This document shows, piece after piece, positions 1 to 8,350 of a stretch of 64,000 nt of DNA (the stretch's first letter is position 1; every line of letters starts with the position of its first letter). Location of the stretch: NCBI RefSeq assembly GCF_003254625.1, contig NZ_QJRJ01000078.1, positions 281,079-345,078 of the forward strand. The letters are read 5' to 3'. The notes under the pieces are model-generated. The model did not search any database. It saw nothing but the letters and a program-made list of their open reading frames with translations, and was not told where the DNA came from. The stretch is from Flavobacterium ginsenosidimutans. Its GTDB lineage: Bacteria; Bacteroidota; Bacteroidia; Flavobacteriales; Flavobacteriaceae. The position numbers were made by a program, and so were the translations under genes.

Positions 1-2
1 AT

Positions 3-2531
3 GCTCTAATTGAAGTACTTAAAAAAGAAGTAACTGACAAACTACATGCTGATGGAGATGCCACAATCGATTCTGAACAGATTCAAAATATTAATCTTCC
101 TGAAAGCAGATTGTGTACACTAGTGCAAAATATGCAGACAGCTTCTAACTGGCATCAGCCTCAAATTAATTTTACAGTTCAATATCCTGAAAGTTTAAAC
201 ACTATTCATCGTGAAGTTATTGATCACACCAATGAAAATGGAGAGAATTTACAAGTCGAAAAAACAAGAGGGGTTTGGAATAAAGCTGTAATCGAAAGAT
301 TTTTTGAAGATTCGTATGAAATGGATGAAAATGGAGAATATAAAGTAAATGAAGAAGGCAATCTGATTCCATTAGATGAGAAAAAACATTTAGGATTATA
401 TAAAATTATTTTCAGAAACTTTAGTTTACCTCAGCATTCGCAATTTAAATCGGAGAAAGAAAACTCTGTGGAATGGTCAAATGGTATTGTGAGATTGTTT
501 ACAAAAACCGCTTTTAAAGCTGGAAATTCTGTCCCTGTAAAATCGAGAAAAGAGTTTAAGGTTTATAAAACCGAAAACATTGGTTCAACTGGAAATCTAG
601 TCTTATATATTGACGATCCTGATTTTAAACTTGGTAATTACGCCACACAAACCATGGCTGAGGATTATGATGAAATTTTAGGCGCTGAAGATGGTCCTCG
701 TGAAGAAAATGAGTCGCCAAGTTACCCTAACGAGTATGTTTCTCAGTGTGTAAACTACTATCCGAGTTACAAAGTTTATTTGTACGCAGATCCAGTTTCG
801 GGAATTACAAAAGAAAATATTCAGCCAAGAGAAAATGAAAGTACACACTACTCTAGTTTTGGAATCAGCACATATTCAAAGCCAGTTATCGGTTACAAAT
901 CAAAAATTAGTATTCCTTGTCCAATGTATGCTGTCAAGGTTGAGAAAACTGAAAAACCTGAAGAGATCATTGGTGGCAGTTTGTATGCAACACGTCCAGA
1001 TTTTTACAATCGTTCGACATTTACTTTCACAACCAAGTATAACGAAGACCGAAAACCTTATGGTCTATTACATTACAGAGCCAATGATGAAGATTTATTG
1101 AATGTTTTATACAAACCAACAACGGTAAGTACAATTCGTGAAGAATTGAACAAACTAGGTGGAAATGATGAAATTGATTTTAACAAACGATGGGCAGACT
1201 TTTTAGATTTTAATGAACTTGCCACAAGAGGTCAATATGACTTTTTTCCAAAAAATGAATCTGAAGAAAAATATCAATTTCCATTACCTGATAATGAAGA
1301 GTTTATAGTACTAATTAATGATTTTATCAAATGGCACAATCAAACGCAAGGTACACAAGAGCGAACAATAACTTCAATTAAATCATTAAATCAGGTTCTA
1401 ATTTCGCAAGCTGTTCAGTATCCAATGTTAGCGGTTTACTTTATTGAACAAGCTATTCACAATGCCTTTGTTCCATTAACGGAAGTACCTGTAATTTATG
1501 AGTATATCAAGGATGATAAATATGTGCCTGTTAATAAAAAACAGACCATTAAAGATAAAAACGGAAATGCTTTAAAACCAACTGACGCTGATTTTGACAT
1601 TGCTCCAATGATGAAGGTTGTAAGCGAAACCGAAAACAGAGTACAATTTACCGATTTCAATCTGGATGGAAACTCTCAAAACATCTATTTCTATGCTGTT
1701 CGCGAAATGGACATTAAAATGAATTTTGGAGAGTTCAGTGATCTTTTAGGACCAGTGAAATTAGTAGCTTCTACTCCGCCTAAAACTCCTGAAATTAAAA
1801 GAATTATGCCAATTCTTGAAAATCAGGTGTTAGGAATTAAACCCGCTGTTCAGATTGAGTTAAATGCGTATCAGCCAGAGTATAAAATCAGAAAAATTAA
1901 TATTTATCGCGCTGCAACAATGCTTGAGGCTCAATCGATAAGAACGATGAAATTGGCTAAAGAAATTGTAATTAATGAAGATACTTTATCTGCTGATTTT
2001 GAAAATGTATGGACTGTTTACGACGATTTTGAAGATTTGGAAGAAGTTCCTTTTGGCGATGGCCTTTTCTACAGAATCACGGTTTCTAAACAAATTGAGT
2101 ATGCTGATCCAGAATCAACAACAGACAATCCAATTATAAATATTGATTATACTCCATCACAGCCTTCAAAAATTACAGCAACAGTTATTGTTGATAATAT
2201 TTCACCTGAATCTCCAATTTTGGAAGCTTCTGGAACTGTCACGGGAACAAATGGTGAAATCTTTAAACCTGTAGTTTTTAACTGGGAGAAAACAGTTTAT
2301 AATGGTAAATATCATTTATACAAAATGAATGGTCAGGGGAATTGGGAGAAAATTCATGAAATTTCAACAAATCTCGAAAATGTTGCCTTACCCCTTCAGC
2401 AGACTAAATTAAAAACTGATCAATTGATTATTAAAAATGAAGACGGCGACAGAATCTACCATCATTTTAAAGTAATCTCAGAAAACGCATCTGGCATGTT
2501 AAGCAGCGAGGAAAAAATCCTAACTCTTTAA
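3..2531 (+). CDS. Large phage-tail-like structural protein, 5' end outside window
   Basis: The reading frame is already open at base 3 and runs through a TTG at 111, so the gene is cut by the window edge; 842 codons are visible. I do not recognise a named family. The visible protein is soluble, acidic and without signal peptide or membrane segment. The last third (roughly from the PKTPEIKRIMP segment on) reads like fibronectin-type or other beta-sandwich modules, with repeated pattern 'I.PESPIL.ASG...F.W.K'. Its role is inferred from position: it precedes a tail fibre with a Gp53-like C-terminus and a tail assembly chaperone-like gene, so it is most likely a distal tail, baseplate or fibre-attachment component of a prophage, tailocin or contractile injection particle. 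A strong hairpin follows its stop codon. A large secreted adhesin is the main alternative, but no export signal can be seen because the start is missing. Confidence 0.55.
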   Translation, partial: ALIEVLKKEVTDKLHADGDATIDSEQIQNINLPESRLCTLVQNMQTASNWHQPQINFTVQYPESLNTIHREVIDHTNENGENLQVEKTRGVWNKAVIERFFEDSYEMDENGEYKVNEEGNLIPLDEKKHLGLYKIIFRNFSLPQHSQFKSEKENSVEWSNGIVRLFTKTAFKAGNSVPVKSRKEFKVYKTENIGSTGNLVLYIDDPDFKLGNYATQTMAEDYDEILGAEDGPREENESPSYPNEYVSQCVNYYPSYKVYLYADPVSGITKENIQPRENESTHYSSFGISTYSKPVIGYKSKISIPCPMYAVKVEKTEKPEEIIGGSLYATRPDFYNRSTFTFTTKYNEDRKPYGLLHYRANDEDLLNVLYKPTTVSTIREELNKLGGNDEIDFNKRWADFLDFNELATRGQYDFFPKNESEEKYQFPLPDNEEFIVLINDFIKWHNQTQGTQERTITSIKSLNQVLISQAVQYPMLAVYFIEQAIHNAFVPLTEVPVIYEYIKDDKYVPVNKKQTIKDKNGNALKPTDADFDIAPMMKVVSETENRVQFTDFNLDGNSQNIYFYAVREMDIKMNFGEFSDLLGPVKLVASTPPKTPEIKRIMPILENQVLGIKPAVQIELNAYQPEYKIRKINIYRAATMLEAQSIRTMKLAKEIVINEDTLSADFENVWTVYDDFEDLEEVPFGDGLFYRITVSKQIEYADPESTTDNPIINIDYTPSQPSKITATVIVDNISPESPILEASGTVTGTNGEIFKPVVFNWEKTVYNGKYHLYKMNGQGNWEKIHEISTNLENVALPLQQTKLKTDQLIIKNEDGDRIYHHFKVISENASGMLSSEEKILTL

Positions 2532-2535
2532 AATT

Positions 2536-2571
2536 AATAAATACCAATGAATCAAATCATTGGTATTTATT
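2536..2571 (+). terminator. Perfect 15-bp hairpin after the large tail gene
   Basis: A 15-bp perfect inverted repeat (arms 2536-2550 and 2557-2571, loop ATCAAA) starts five bases after the stop codon at 2531. The stem is AT-rich (AATAAATACCAATGA) and is followed by TTC rather than a long T run, so it is a terminator, a processing site or a boundary element. It contains the ATG at 2547, which argues against that ATG as the start of the next gene. Confidence 0.65.
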
Positions 2572-2618
2572 TCAGGTCTATTAAAACATTTAAAAGCAAA
2601 GAAATAAAACTAAATAAA

Positions 2619-3779
2619 ATGGCAACAAGCAGAAATGACTTTCACAACAAATTCAACAATGGAGATATTCCGTCACACCTTGACTTTGTCGAAATTTTTG
2701 ACAATTTCGTTCATAGAGACGATGACAAGGCCGATTTACAAATGGTCGAAACAGGAGCAGATAATCAGCATTACATCACTCCGGCGCTTTTAAAAGCCGC
2801 ATTTCAAAATGCGGGAATTATTGCAGGTAATTGTTACGTTCCTTACAAAGAATTTCAAGATAACTTTTCAGGATCATCTATTCAACTAGATCCTGCTCCT
2901 ATTGCAGACAGCGCTAAAGTCTATAAAAACGGACAATTATTAAAGGAAATTGAGGATTATAATGTAAACTACGATAGTGGTGTACTTACTTTTTCGGCTC
3001 CAATAAACGGTCGAAATATTGAAATAAATTACTGGTCAAAAAATACTTCTGACTCTGAGGAGGCTGGCTCTAATCCGATTCTTGGAAGTTTATCTATTCC
3101 TTTTAAAGAAAATTTTGACGAACTAACTTTTAATAATGATAAAATCACTTTAACAGAAATACCTGTAAAAGATAGTATTAGAATCTATAAAAATGGCCAG
3201 CTACTTCGAGAAGGTGCTGGCAAAGATTATGCTGTAGATTACAACAATGGTGTTATTACATTCTCTGCTATAATAAGCGATCGTAATATTGAAGTTGATT
3301 ATTGGTACAAAAGCACTGTCACTTTATCTGATTTGGAACTAAATACCAAATATGTTGACTTAACAACAGCTCAGACCATTGGCGGAAATAAAACTTTTAC
3401 AGAAACAGTTGAAGGTAAAAACTTTATTAAAACTGGCGGAACTTCTAGTCAATTTTTAATGGCAGATGGCTCCGTATCAACTTCTCCTGGCTCTGATTAC
3501 GATGCTGGACATGCGGGTTTTGGTATTCTAGCATTTGGAAATGGAGGTTATCAAAAATTCAGTAACGGGTTAATATTGCAATGGGCTTATTTAACAAATA
3601 ATTCAACTACTTACACTTTCCCATTAACATGGCCTAATCGTGCTTTAAGCGTTGTTTTATCTACCGTTAGAAATTCGTCAGGAAGCAAAGGTTTTAATCA
3701 TGTATACTCCATTACATCAACATCATATTTTGCAGTAATTGATGGAACTTACGGATATATGTTTGCAATTGGATATTAA
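2619..3779 (+). CDS. Phage-like tail fibre protein with Gp53-like C-terminal domain
   Basis: This encodes a 386-residue tail fibre. I chose ATG 2619 (MATSRNDFHNKF) because the upstream ATG at 2547 lies inside a hairpin and would add a basic leader unlike the rest of the protein. The middle carries two tandem copies of a module of about 60 residues, each with 'YKNGQLL', then 'DY.V(N/D)Y..GV(L/I)TFSA' and 'R(N)IE(I/V).YW.K'. Next comes a typical fibre shaft phrase (TTAQTIGGNKTFTETV, then SSQFLMADGSV). The last 85 residues match the layout of the phage tail fibre Gp53-like receptor-binding tip: 'GYQKFSNGLILQWAY', 'TFPLTWPN' and a terminal 'FAIGY'. It probably trimerises and binds the target cell surface. 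The next gene, 24 bases downstream, is a likely assembly partner. The tip assignment is strong; the target is unknown. Confidence 0.75.
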   Translation: MATSRNDFHNKFNNGDIPSHLDFVEIFDNFVHRDDDKADLQMVETGADNQHYITPALLKAAFQNAGIIAGNCYVPYKEFQDNFSGSSIQLDPAPIADSAKVYKNGQLLKEIEDYNVNYDSGVLTFSAPINGRNIEINYWSKNTSDSEEAGSNPILGSLSIPFKENFDELTFNNDKITLTEIPVKDSIRIYKNGQLLREGAGKDYAVDYNNGVITFSAIISDRNIEVDYWYKSTVTLSDLELNTKYVDLTTAQTIGGNKTFTETVEGKNFIKTGGTSSQFLMADGSVSTSPGSDYDAGHAGFGILAFGNGGYQKFSNGLILQWAYLTNNSTTYTFPLTWPNRALSVVLSTVRNSSGSKGFNHVYSITSTSYFAVIDGTYGYMFAIGY

Positions 3780-3803
3780 TATAAAATAAAAATTTAAAAA
3801 ATT

Positions 3804-4172
3804 ATGTATAAAGGAACATATAACGAAAACGGAGATTACACAGGTTTTTATGTTGAAGGAATTCATCAAAATATTCCAGAGCCACATATTGAATTAACTG
3901 AAGAAGAATGGCAGCAGGGATTGTCAAAAAATTATAAAGTAATTGAAGGCAAACATACCTATTCTCCTTTTGTTCAAAATAAAGAAGAGCTTTTAGCAAA
4001 CTTAAGAACCACTAGAAATGCACTTTTAATGGATAGCGATTGGACACAAGTCGAAGATTCACCACTTTCTGAAGAGAAAAAAGAAGCTTGGAAAAACTAC
4101 AGACAAGAACTTAGAGATTTAACTGATTTAGAAGATACAGCAACAATCGTTTGGCCAGTAAGTCCTATGTAA
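3804..4172 (+). CDS. Phage tail assembly chaperone-like protein (Phage_tail_APC type)
   Basis: This is a 122-residue protein. Its C-terminal half has the hallmark of the Phage_tail_APC family: 'RNALLMDSDWTQVEDSPLS' followed by 'KKEAWKNYRQELRDL' and a final 'VWPVSP'. In phages such proteins are encoded next to tail fibres and assist fibre folding or attachment. The N-terminal 60 residues ('MYKGTYNENGDYTGFYVEG', then an acidic stretch) fit the N-terminal part of fibre-associated chaperones. It follows the Gp53-like fibre gene by 24 bases and is probably co-transcribed with it. No signal peptide or membrane segment is seen, as expected for a cytoplasmic assembly factor. An alternative is a small structural part of the fibre. 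Family call fairly confident; partner inferred from adjacency. Confidence 0.75.
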   Translation: MYKGTYNENGDYTGFYVEGIHQNIPEPHIELTEEEWQQGLSKNYKVIEGKHTYSPFVQNKEELLANLRTTRNALLMDSDWTQVEDSPLSEEKKEAWKNYRQELRDLTDLEDTATIVWPVSPM

Positions 4173-4175
4173 CGA

Positions 4176-4204
4176 ATACTCGTTTATGAATTTTAAATGA
4201 GTAT
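4176..4204 (+). terminator. Hairpin after tail assembly chaperone gene
   Basis: Arms 4176-4186 (ATACTCGTTTA) and 4194-4204 (TAAATGAGTAT) pair over 11 bp with one G-T wobble, starting four bases after the stop codon at 4172. There is no T run behind it. It is one of a set of hairpins that lie between the tail genes of this region. Confidence 0.5.
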
Positions 4205-4237
4205 ACAATCAAATAATTATTCTTTATTAAAATAAAT

Positions 4238-5098
4238 ATGGAAGAAAATATAACATATAAGCCTTTTGCTTATATAGATCAATATAGCCCAGCAGAAGGA
4301 ACAACAGTTTATTATAATACTGAAAAGACTTTAGCCGTAAAAAAGAATGATTGCTCCTATGGAACAGCTGGAAACCTAGTTACTTTAACTGCTCCGGCAA
4401 ACAAATTCGTTTCAACAGAAAGTGTCGCCGATGCAGATGAACAAGCGCAAGCTTGGCTAACTGCAAATGCACAAGCTTATGCCAACAATACTGGAATTTG
4501 CAGTATTAGAACTACTGCATGGCGAGGAGAAAACCCTTCTTGTGTATTAGAACCATCAACATCATTATTACCATTCGATTACATGATCGTTAAATACAAA
4601 TGGGCATTTGGCGCAGGTGCTGACTTAGATACTTTTACAGGTCTTATAAATACAGGTATCGATACTTTAGACAATAAATGGGTCGGATACGGACTTGGTA
4701 GTGAAGTTCCTGCAAATACTTCATCACAAGATTCTTATGTAATGTGGGGCGGAGATGTACAGGATTTAACTGGTACTGAAACCTGTCTTATCAATTTTAA
4801 AAAATTAAAAGAAGATTATTCTAGTTTAAATGATATCCAAGTAAGAATGGCTGGTGTTTGGTGGAGTTCTAAAAACACTGGAAATATTGATGTAGAAATA
4901 ACAACTTACCTTGGAGGAACTATGACAAAAGTAGATAAAGACATTGTAAATAGCAATGGACAGCAAATTCAACAGCTAAATTTTTCAAAAAATGTTTCTG
5001 TAAAAGGAACTCATTTAGCTATAGATCAAGCTACGAACATTGGCTACATTAATTATTCTAGCAACAGCTCAACTGCAAATATTGTAATAAATTATTAA
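4238..5098 (+). CDS. DUF5977-containing tail-associated protein
   Basis: This is a 286-residue protein with no signal peptide. Residues about 20-90 form a DUF5977-like module, known from Bacteroidota: 'YYNTEKTLAVKKNDC', then 'ANKFVSTESVADADEQAQA', 'NAQAYANN' and a final Cys (TGICS). The paired cysteines in 'NDC' and 'GIC' are conserved with the next gene. The remaining 190 residues are rich in Thr, Asn and aromatic residues and look like an all-beta carbohydrate- or surface-binding fold, which I cannot name. The neighbours are a fibre, its chaperone and a second DUF5977 protein four bases downstream, so it is probably a decoration or receptor-binding protein of the tail. The biochemical role is unknown. 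Confidence 0.6.
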   Translation: MEENITYKPFAYIDQYSPAEGTTVYYNTEKTLAVKKNDCSYGTAGNLVTLTAPANKFVSTESVADADEQAQAWLTANAQAYANNTGICSIRTTAWRGENPSCVLEPSTSLLPFDYMIVKYKWAFGAGADLDTFTGLINTGIDTLDNKWVGYGLGSEVPANTSSQDSYVMWGGDVQDLTGTETCLINFKKLKEDYSSLNDIQVRMAGVWWSSKNTGNIDVEITTYLGGTMTKVDKDIVNSNGQQIQQLNFSKNVSVKGTHLAIDQATNIGYINYSSNSSTANIVINY

Positions 5099-5102
5099 AA
5101 AT

Positions 5103-5738
5103 ATGGGAAATACAGGATATAAATTTTATGAAACATTAGAACAATATTATACAGATGATGGCACTTCAACAGGAGAAACAAAACAGAATGTAAAGACGGA
5201 TCCTGATTACATTGCTCCTTTTCAAGATGAAGTAGATTGTCCACCTCAGGTGCGCTTCTATAATACCATGCAAACCAGAACTGTATCCAAAAATAATTGT
5301 AGCCCCGGATATTCTGGAAGCGCTGTCACACTTACCGCCTCCCCAAATCAGTTTGTCTCAAATGAAAGTGTATTAGACGCAAACAACCAAGCAATTGCTT
5401 GGTTAGATGCCAATGCACAGATATATGCTAATAATGTTGGGACATGCATAATTACTCCTACTACAAATCCAACTGTGCCAACATTACGGTATGCTTACTA
5501 TGGAGGTGAGACCATGACGCTTCAATGGCCGAATTATATTGATCCTGGGGCTATAACTTATGAATTATATCGCAGTATAAATGGTGGGACTCCAATGCTT
5601 TTACAAACATCAACGGATACCTTTTATTATGATAAATTATCAAATGGTGTAACATACTCATATCAAATTAGAATTAATTCTAATGGATACATTTCTTCTT
5701 ACAGCAATACTGTAACAGTAACAGGTAGATCTTCATAA
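5103..5738 (+). CDS. DUF5977 plus fibronectin type III tail-associated protein
   Basis: This is a 211-residue protein whose start lies four bases after the previous stop, so the two are translationally close and surely one transcript. Residues about 50-118 repeat the DUF5977-like module of its neighbour ('FYNTMQTRTVSKNNC', 'ASPNQFVSNESVLDANNQA', 'NAQIYANNVGTC'). Residues about 125-208 are a fibronectin type III domain: 'MTLQWPNY', 'ITYELYRSINGG', 'YYDKLSNGVTYSYQI', 'YSNTVTVTG'. FN3 domains are common on phage tails and may aid weak surface binding. The two DUF5977 genes look like a duplicated N-terminal adapter with different C-terminal payloads. No export signal is present. A hairpin with a weak T tract follows. 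Confidence 0.6.
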   Translation: MGNTGYKFYETLEQYYTDDGTSTGETKQNVKTDPDYIAPFQDEVDCPPQVRFYNTMQTRTVSKNNCSPGYSGSAVTLTASPNQFVSNESVLDANNQAIAWLDANAQIYANNVGTCIITPTTNPTVPTLRYAYYGGETMTLQWPNYIDPGAITYELYRSINGGTPMLLQTSTDTFYYDKLSNGVTYSYQIRINSNGYISSYSNTVTVTGRSS

Positions 5739-5750
5739 AAAATATAATTC

Positions 5751-5786
5751 ATAATCTTTTGGGGTGTAAAATCCCCAAAGGATTAT
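5751..5786 (+). terminator. GC-cored hairpin after the second DUF5977 gene
   Basis: Arms 5751-5764 (ATAATCTTTTGGGG) and 5773-5786 (CCCCAAAGGATTAT) pair over 14 bp with one wobble; the loop is 8 bases and TTAT follows. It lies 13 bases after the stop codon and is the most terminator-like of the four hairpins within the tail array. Confidence 0.65.
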
Positions 5787-5823
5787 TTATCACTTCAAAA
5801 AACTACTAACAAAATACCACAAA

Positions 5824-5894
5824 ATGAGCACAAATCATAATAGAATAAAAGTGGCTGATTTAGAAACAAATCAGCAAAATAAAATTTTAATTAC
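5824..5894 (+). repeat. 71-bp direct repeat, copy 1 (fibre adapter)
   Basis: The first 71 bases of the fibre gene recur at 7884-7954 with only two mismatches (both in third codon positions: CAT/CAC and ATA/ATC). The downstream sequences then diverge completely. Confidence 0.9.
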
Positions 5895-7683
5895 AAATTC
5901 CAGTGGTGAGCTTGAATTTAGTGATGTTAATAATATTAAAGCAGACAGCTACAATGGACTAGATTATACTCAAGAAGGAAAAGCTTTAGATGCTAGACAA
6001 GGAAAGGTTTTAAAAGATTTAATTGATGATATAAACCAATTACTAGTCTCCGATAATGCTGATTTAAATAGCCTTCAGAAATTAGCTGATGCAATTGAAA
6101 CGGTCCGTAATTCTTTCGGTACAATGCTAGTAAATGATTTAATTACTGGTGGTTCAACAAAAGCTTTAACAGCTGAACAGGGCAAGATTTTACAAAATAA
6201 CAAGCTAAGTTACGTTTTGGAAATAAATACTGTCGGAGGGATAACATATACATATACTATTGATGACTATAAAAAACATATTGTTTTTAGTTCTGCAAAT
6301 CCCGTAACAGTTACTATACCAACTAATTTAAACGTAGCCATACCAATTGGAACTGAGATAAAATATACACAAAAGGGTGCAGGAATTGTAACAATCGGTG
6401 GCTCAGGTATTACAATTAATTCTAATGTTTCTTTAAGTTCGGTAAAAGGAGAAACAAGAATTTTAAGAAAAATAGATACTGACGAGTGGGTTTTGATAGG
6501 TAATATTGCTCTACCTGGTGCTAAAGTACCTTATACCGTTTTTATCGATACTGTTAATGGTAATGATTCTAATGGAATTGTCACTGATTCTTCAAAACCT
6601 TTCAAAACAGCTGCCGCTGCTTATGCTGCTTTACCAGCAAATGATGGTATAATGTGGACCTTATATTATTTAGATTCATCAACATCTAGACAATTACCAG
6701 CAACACCATTACGTCCAATAAAGATAATGACACCACATCCGGGAGTATTCTTGTTCAATGAAATAAGCGGTGAACTTTCAGGAGGAAACATATTTGAAGT
6801 CGATGCTCCCTTGTCAACTATGACAATAAAACTAACTACAGGTACCTGCTCAATGCGCCCAACTGTCTTTTTAAGGTTAAGATTATTTAATCTAAATGTT
6901 TATGCGATGCATACAGGTTTTGCTGGATTCTTTGGAAATGGTTCGTACAGTACAGAAAATATGAGAATTGAAGTAGTTAATTTCTATTGTGAAAACACAA
7001 CTTCAGGACTTAGACTGTTTGGCGGACAAGGTGATGTTATAGTAAGAAAATTTACTAGTAAGGCAAATGGGATGCGTTTAAAAAATGATAATACAACTGG
7101 TGTTCGTTTTTCATTTTACGAAGTTTATGCAGATACTTATGCATTAAAATTGGAAGCTCAAGACACAGCACACTACTATAAAATAATGAAATATAGTGGT
7201 AATGCAGATATAACAGATGGCATAAGCTCAATGTTAGATGTTACAGGAGTTTCTTTCACTTGTCCATCGTTTACTTATCTAAGGAATCAGATAACTGGAA
7301 GAATGACAAACTTGAACTATGCTATCAATTTACCATCTTCTATTCCAAACTCAATATCTATTGACAATTTTATTGGTAGAATCAATAGTTTCACTACTCC
7401 ACAGCCTATCATTAATATAAGAAACTCAACACTATATCTTTCAGGATTATTTGCTAATGGATGGCTTTCATGGTCGCAAGGAAATACACTTATGACTATA
7501 ATTGACTCATATATAATTCAAGATACACCGACAAACCTGTTTACATTTCAAAATTCATCCTCAGGATTTATGACTTTAAATAAAATTGGCTTCTTTAAAA
7601 CAAATGCAACCAATTTAGTAAATCCTGCGACCGCTTCAGGTACAGGAGTTACAATAGTAGATTTAACACCTAATTCTCATTAA
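5824..7683 (+). CDS. Tail fibre with shared adapter N-terminus and beta-helix-like C-terminus
   Basis: This encodes a 619-residue fibre-like protein. It opens with MSTNHNRIKVADLETNQQNK, nearly identical to the gene at 7884. Then come two short coiled shaft phrases typical of phage fibres, 'GKALDARQGKVLKDL' (about residue 51) and 'GGSTKALTAEQGKIL' (about residue 110). Residues 130-230 form a small beta domain ('VTVTIPTNLNVAIPIGTEI', 'GEKTRIL'-like region, 'DEWVLIGNI'). From about 240 on the sequence ('VFIDTVNGNDSNGIVTDSSK', 'PFKTAAAAYAALP') resembles the entry of a right-handed beta-helix (pectate-lyase-like) receptor-binding domain, with regular hydrophobic strands to the end. It is most likely a trimeric receptor-binding fibre. 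Whether the helix has depolymerase activity cannot be told; no catalytic motif was recognised. Confidence 0.7.
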   Translation: MSTNHNRIKVADLETNQQNKILITNSSGELEFSDVNNIKADSYNGLDYTQEGKALDARQGKVLKDLIDDINQLLVSDNADLNSLQKLADAIETVRNSFGTMLVNDLITGGSTKALTAEQGKILQNNKLSYVLEINTVGGITYTYTIDDYKKHIVFSSANPVTVTIPTNLNVAIPIGTEIKYTQKGAGIVTIGGSGITINSNVSLSSVKGETRILRKIDTDEWVLIGNIALPGAKVPYTVFIDTVNGNDSNGIVTDSSKPFKTAAAAYAALPANDGIMWTLYYLDSSTSRQLPATPLRPIKIMTPHPGVFLFNEISGELSGGNIFEVDAPLSTMTIKLTTGTCSMRPTVFLRLRLFNLNVYAMHTGFAGFFGNGSYSTENMRIEVVNFYCENTTSGLRLFGGQGDVIVRKFTSKANGMRLKNDNTTGVRFSFYEVYADTYALKLEAQDTAHYYKIMKYSGNADITDGISSMLDVTGVSFTCPSFTYLRNQITGRMTNLNYAINLPSSIPNSISIDNFIGRINSFTTPQPIINIRNSTLYLSGLFANGWLSWSQGNTLMTIIDSYIIQDTPTNLFTFQNSSSGFMTLNKIGFFKTNATNLVNPATASGTGVTIVDLTPNSH

Positions 7684-7742
7684 ATACAAAATTACATAAC
7701 GAACTTACAATATGTAGTACTAATTATTGAGTACCTATTTTC

Positions 7743-7785
7743 AAACATAATTATTGAAAATATTTGTTTTTCAATGATTATGTTT
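7743..7785 (+). terminator. 18-bp hairpin in the gap between the two paralogous fibre genes
   Basis: Arms 7743-7760 (AAACATAATTATTGAAAA) and 7768-7785 (TTTTCAATGATTATGTTT) pair over 18 bp with a single wobble and a 7-base loop. It sits 60 bases after the stop codon, in an AT-rich 200-base gap where I see no ORF. It may be a weak terminator or a boundary element. Confidence 0.5.
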
Positions 7786-7883
7786 AATACAATGTTATTT
7801 TATTTAATGCCTGAATCTACAACTCTTTTAATCTATTAATAAATGAAAGAGAATAGAAAAATTTAATAAAAAATACTCTTAAA

Positions 7884-7954
7884 ATGAGCACAAATCACAA
7901 TAGAATCAAAGTGGCTGATTTAGAAACAAATCAGCAAAATAAAATTTTAATTAC
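7884..7954 (+). repeat. 71-bp direct repeat, copy 2 (fibre adapter)
   Basis: Second copy of the 5' end of the fibre genes (69 of 71 bases identical to 5824-5894). Its presence in two genes with unrelated 3' parts gives a direct substrate for homologous recombination. Confidence 0.9.
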
Positions 7955-8348
7955 CAATGAAAATGGTGAATTAACTTTTAATGATATTCCAGAGAAAACT
8001 TTTAAAACAATAAATGGAGAATCAATTATCGGAAATGGAAATATTGATCTGTCTAACAAACAAGATATTTCAAATCAGATTAATGTAACATTACCTGCGA
8101 CAGTTCTAGATTCATGGCACGGAAAAACCGTAAAATTTAATGGAACAGGTACATTGACAATTCCTAGTTCATTTGTTAATTCAGGGATGTGTTTTGAAGG
8201 AATTACAAAAACAGGAACAACATTGAACTGGTCAATTACATCTCCTAAAACATTTGAATTTGGAACGCCTGCCACCGTAACTGAAAAACAGATCTTCACA
8301 TTTATGCAAAATGATGGTCAGCATTCAATAATGATCTTAGGAATATAA
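7884..8348 (+). CDS. Short tail-fibre-like protein sharing the adapter N-terminus
   Basis: This is a 154-residue protein. The first 25 residues (MSTNHNRIKVADLETNQQNK and following) are the same as in the fibre at 5824. Next comes 'FKTINGESIIGNGNIDLS', a phrase that recurs in phage fibre shafts, and then one small beta domain of about 100 residues ('VTLPATVLDSWHGKTVKF', 'GTLTIPSSF', 'QHSIMILGI') comparable with residues 130-230 of the longer fibre. It therefore has adapter plus base domain but no large C-terminal tip. The following gene starts 3 bases after its stop, so the pair could form a split fibre: a base (this protein) and a separately encoded tip. No signal peptide. Function inferred from the shared N-terminus and position. 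Confidence 0.65.
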   Translation: MSTNHNRIKVADLETNQQNKILITNENGELTFNDIPEKTFKTINGESIIGNGNIDLSNKQDISNQINVTLPATVLDSWHGKTVKFNGTGTLTIPSSFVNSGMCFEGITKTGTTLNWSITSPKTFEFGTPATVTEKQIFTFMQNDGQHSIMILGI

Positions 8349-8350
8349 TT

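Noticed and set aside
2547..2618. Upstream ATG 2547 as start of the Gp53-tipped fibre
   Set aside because: It lies inside the 15-bp hairpin and the added 24 residues are unlike a fibre N-terminus; ATG 2619 is preferred.
3802..3999. Minus-strand ORF opposite the tail chaperone gene
   Set aside because: It is a mirror of a well-supported gene and has no domain or promoter.
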